DNA from: Pipra filicauda | Taxonomy: Eukaryota > Chordata > Aves > Passeriformes > Pipridae | DNA length: 64,000 bases | Direction of reading: 5' to 3' | NCBI RefSeq assembly: GCF_003945595.2 | Contig: NW_024104084.1 | Span: 1,240,001-1,304,000 of the forward strand | Part shown: positions 63,281 to 64,000 of the stretch, piece by piece | How the letters are laid out: each line of letters opens with the position of its first letter | How positions within the stretch are numbered: position 1 is the stretch's first letter | Notes under the pieces: generated by a model | Databases searched by the model: none | What the model was told of the DNA's origin: nothing | What the model saw: the letters and a program-made list of their open reading frames with translations, nothing else | Made by a program: the position numbers and the translations under genes

Positions 63281-63360
63281 GAGTCAGATCCCTCTCCTAA
63301 TGTGATTCAACAGAGCTCCTGTCAGGTAAATGGAGTGACACTGATTTATTTACCTCAGAC
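63281..63360. repeat. Decayed palindromic ancient repeat
   Basis: The segment resembles a palindromic repeat common in turtle, crocodile and bird DNA: GTCAGATCCCTCTCC on one side, CTGATTTATTTACCTCAGAC on the other and GGTAAATGGAGTG in the middle. The mirrored blocks AGATCC...CTCAG and GAGCTCC/GGAGTGACA correspond to the two halves of the element. Match is by eye and from memory. Confidence 0.45.
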
Positions 63361-63498
63361 CAAGCAGCAGCCTTTGCTCCATGGTTACTTCTTTGTTTAC
63401 TAATTGCTTTCCCCCCCACCTTGTGGAGTACATTCTGGTGCTAATTATGACGTATGGTAAAAAAACAAAGCGAGCCTCTGTATATGAATGTTTGATTC

Positions 63499-63537
63499 CT
63501 CCATTAATTACATGTTTCTCTTTGTTCTTCCTTGCAG
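63499..63537 (+). promoter_or_regulatory. Splice acceptor with pyrimidine tract
   Basis: Immediately upstream of the CELF exon is a T/C-rich run, TTTCTCTTTGTTCTTCC, followed by TTGCAG. The TCTT and CTCTTT words in it are typical PTB-binding motifs, so repression of this short exon by PTB is conceivable but only inferred. ATTAATTA just before it could hold the branch point. Confidence 0.8.
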
Positions 63538-63586
63538 ATGAACAGACCGATCCAGGTGAAACCAGCGGACAGCGAAAGCCGAGGAG
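63538..63586 (+). CDS. CELF4: CELF4 internal exon (49 nt), RRM1-RRM2 linker
   Basis: The exon is 49 nt long and reads, from its first base, MNRPIQVKPADSESRG plus one extra base, so it starts at phase 0 and ends one base into the next codon. This peptide is the conserved linker that joins the end of RRM1 (family motif ...LPG before the MNRP) to RRM2 (DRKLFVGML after it) in CELF RNA-binding proteins, which regulate splicing, stability and translation of U/G-rich transcripts in nucleus and cytoplasm. A 49-nt exon at this place is what I recall for the family. The SES (not SEG) and MNRP (not MARP) variants favour CELF4 over CELF3, CELF5 or CELF6; that paralogue choice is from memory and less certain than the family call. 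The acceptor ends TTCCTTGCAG and the donor is GAG|GTAGTT. No neighbouring CELF exon was found in the window. Confidence 0.88.
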
Positions 63587-63592
63587 GTAGTT
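63587..63592 (+). promoter_or_regulatory. Splice donor of the CELF exon
   Basis: The junction GAG|GTAGTT has the invariant GT and a matching last exon base G, but T at the usual +6 position and T at +5 where G is preferred. It is therefore a functional-looking but rather weak donor, as is common for short regulated exons. Confidence 0.75.
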
Positions 63593-64000
63593 GACTGCAT
63601 TGCTTTCAGCCACAGTGCTAAGTATAATTGTTGTCTCTGGCTTCTCTCAGGCAATGTGCTGATCAATTAGTAACGTAATCACTGCCAAAGAAATTCCCTC
63701 CGCAGCAAAGATTCTCTTTATTAAATCTCCTTTACTTCATCTCACTTTCCTCATATTCAATTATTATTTGATTTTAAAAGGCAGGCAGGTGCCAGCGATT
63801 GCCTGAGAAACAAATAACTGCCTCGTTAAGAAGTGAAGCATCAGGCACTGACTTAACAAAGTTTAGCAGCAGTGACAGCAATGTGGGTTTTTTCAGACCT
63901 ACATTGTGCTGAGCTGCAGAGGTGTTTAACTTGGTTAAGATAAAGCAGATATTTTATGGTTTCTCTGACCGTGTTGTTTCTGCTTGCACTGAAGCAATTC
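63593..64000 (+). promoter_or_regulatory. Start of next CELF4 intron, enhancer-like
   Basis: This stretch has no repeat character. It contains TAACGTAATCA, CAATTATTATTTGATTTTAA, the E-box-like CAGGTG and repeated AGCAG/CAGCAGTGAC words. Introns next to CELF exons are often conserved, so this may be a splicing-control or enhancer block, but conservation cannot be shown here. Confidence 0.25.

Larger units (their letters stand above)
1..63537 (+). other. CELF4: CELF4 intron upstream of the 49-nt exon (partial)
   Basis: Everything upstream of the exon is interpreted as the 3' part of one intron on the + strand. I looked for the preceding CELF exon, which should encode the end of RRM1 (FLTYC...ALHEQKTLPG type sequence), and did not see it. 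No CpG island or alternative first exon is visible. CELF genes of this subgroup are known to have very long, conserved introns, which fits. That no unrelated nested gene exists is an inference from failing to recognise one. Confidence 0.6.

Noticed and set aside
63381..63590. Plus-strand frame that crosses the CELF exon
   Set aside because: It reads the exon in a different frame (DEQTDPGETSGQ) and continues through both splice sites; the true frame gives the CELF linker.

Overview
This 64 kb window looks like the inside of one very large intron of a vertebrate gene, most likely from a bird. The only protein-coding sequence I can support is a 49-nt exon at 63538-63586 on the + strand. It is flanked by a good acceptor and donor and encodes MNRPIQVKPADSESRG, the linker between RRM1 and RRM2 of the CELF (CUGBP/ELAV-like) RNA-binding proteins, best matching CELF4. 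The preceding exon of the family, which completes RRM1, was not found, so 1-63537 is read as the 3' part of the upstream intron and 63587-64000 as the start of the next one.

The evidence for a bird (or at least a sauropsid) is three 5'-truncated CR1 LINE tails, at about 34346-34560, 50279-50530 and 55165-55435. All lie on the + strand, and the first ends in the 8-bp ATTCTATG-type microsatellite typical of CR1. Interspersed repeats are otherwise sparse, and I recognise no Alu, B1/B2, L1 or endogenous retrovirus. A thin layer of much older, decayed repeats is also visible: MIR/CORE-like tails, palindromic 'AGTCAATGGAG' type elements, and a tRNA-derived SINE-like unit just upstream of the exon.

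Layout: 1-10.7 kb is mostly unique intron with one ancient repeat, an AAAAT-type microsatellite and a minus-strand open patch at 8155-8481. 10.7-18 kb holds two enhancer-like blocks, one with paired GGATTA boxes, and a CA-rich stretch. 18-25 kb holds an inverted TTA/TAA microsatellite, a long pyrimidine tract and an exact 104-bp tandem duplication. 28.8-34.6 kb holds three blocks that resemble conserved non-coding elements, a second minus-strand open patch and the first CR1. 38-52 kb holds an inverted-repeat element, a perfect 26-bp palindrome, a CA repeat, more enhancer-like blocks and the second CR1. 52-63 kb holds the third CR1, long poly(A) tracts and several old repeats. The final kilobase holds the SINE-like unit, a palindromic repeat and the exon.

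I saw no rRNA, functional tRNA, CRISPR array, CpG island, LTR element or complete gene. Open frames elsewhere are of the length expected by chance. The 'enhancer-like' calls rest on sequence texture only (runs of homeodomain-type TAAT motifs, retained CpGs, no repeat character). They need cross-species alignment to be believed.
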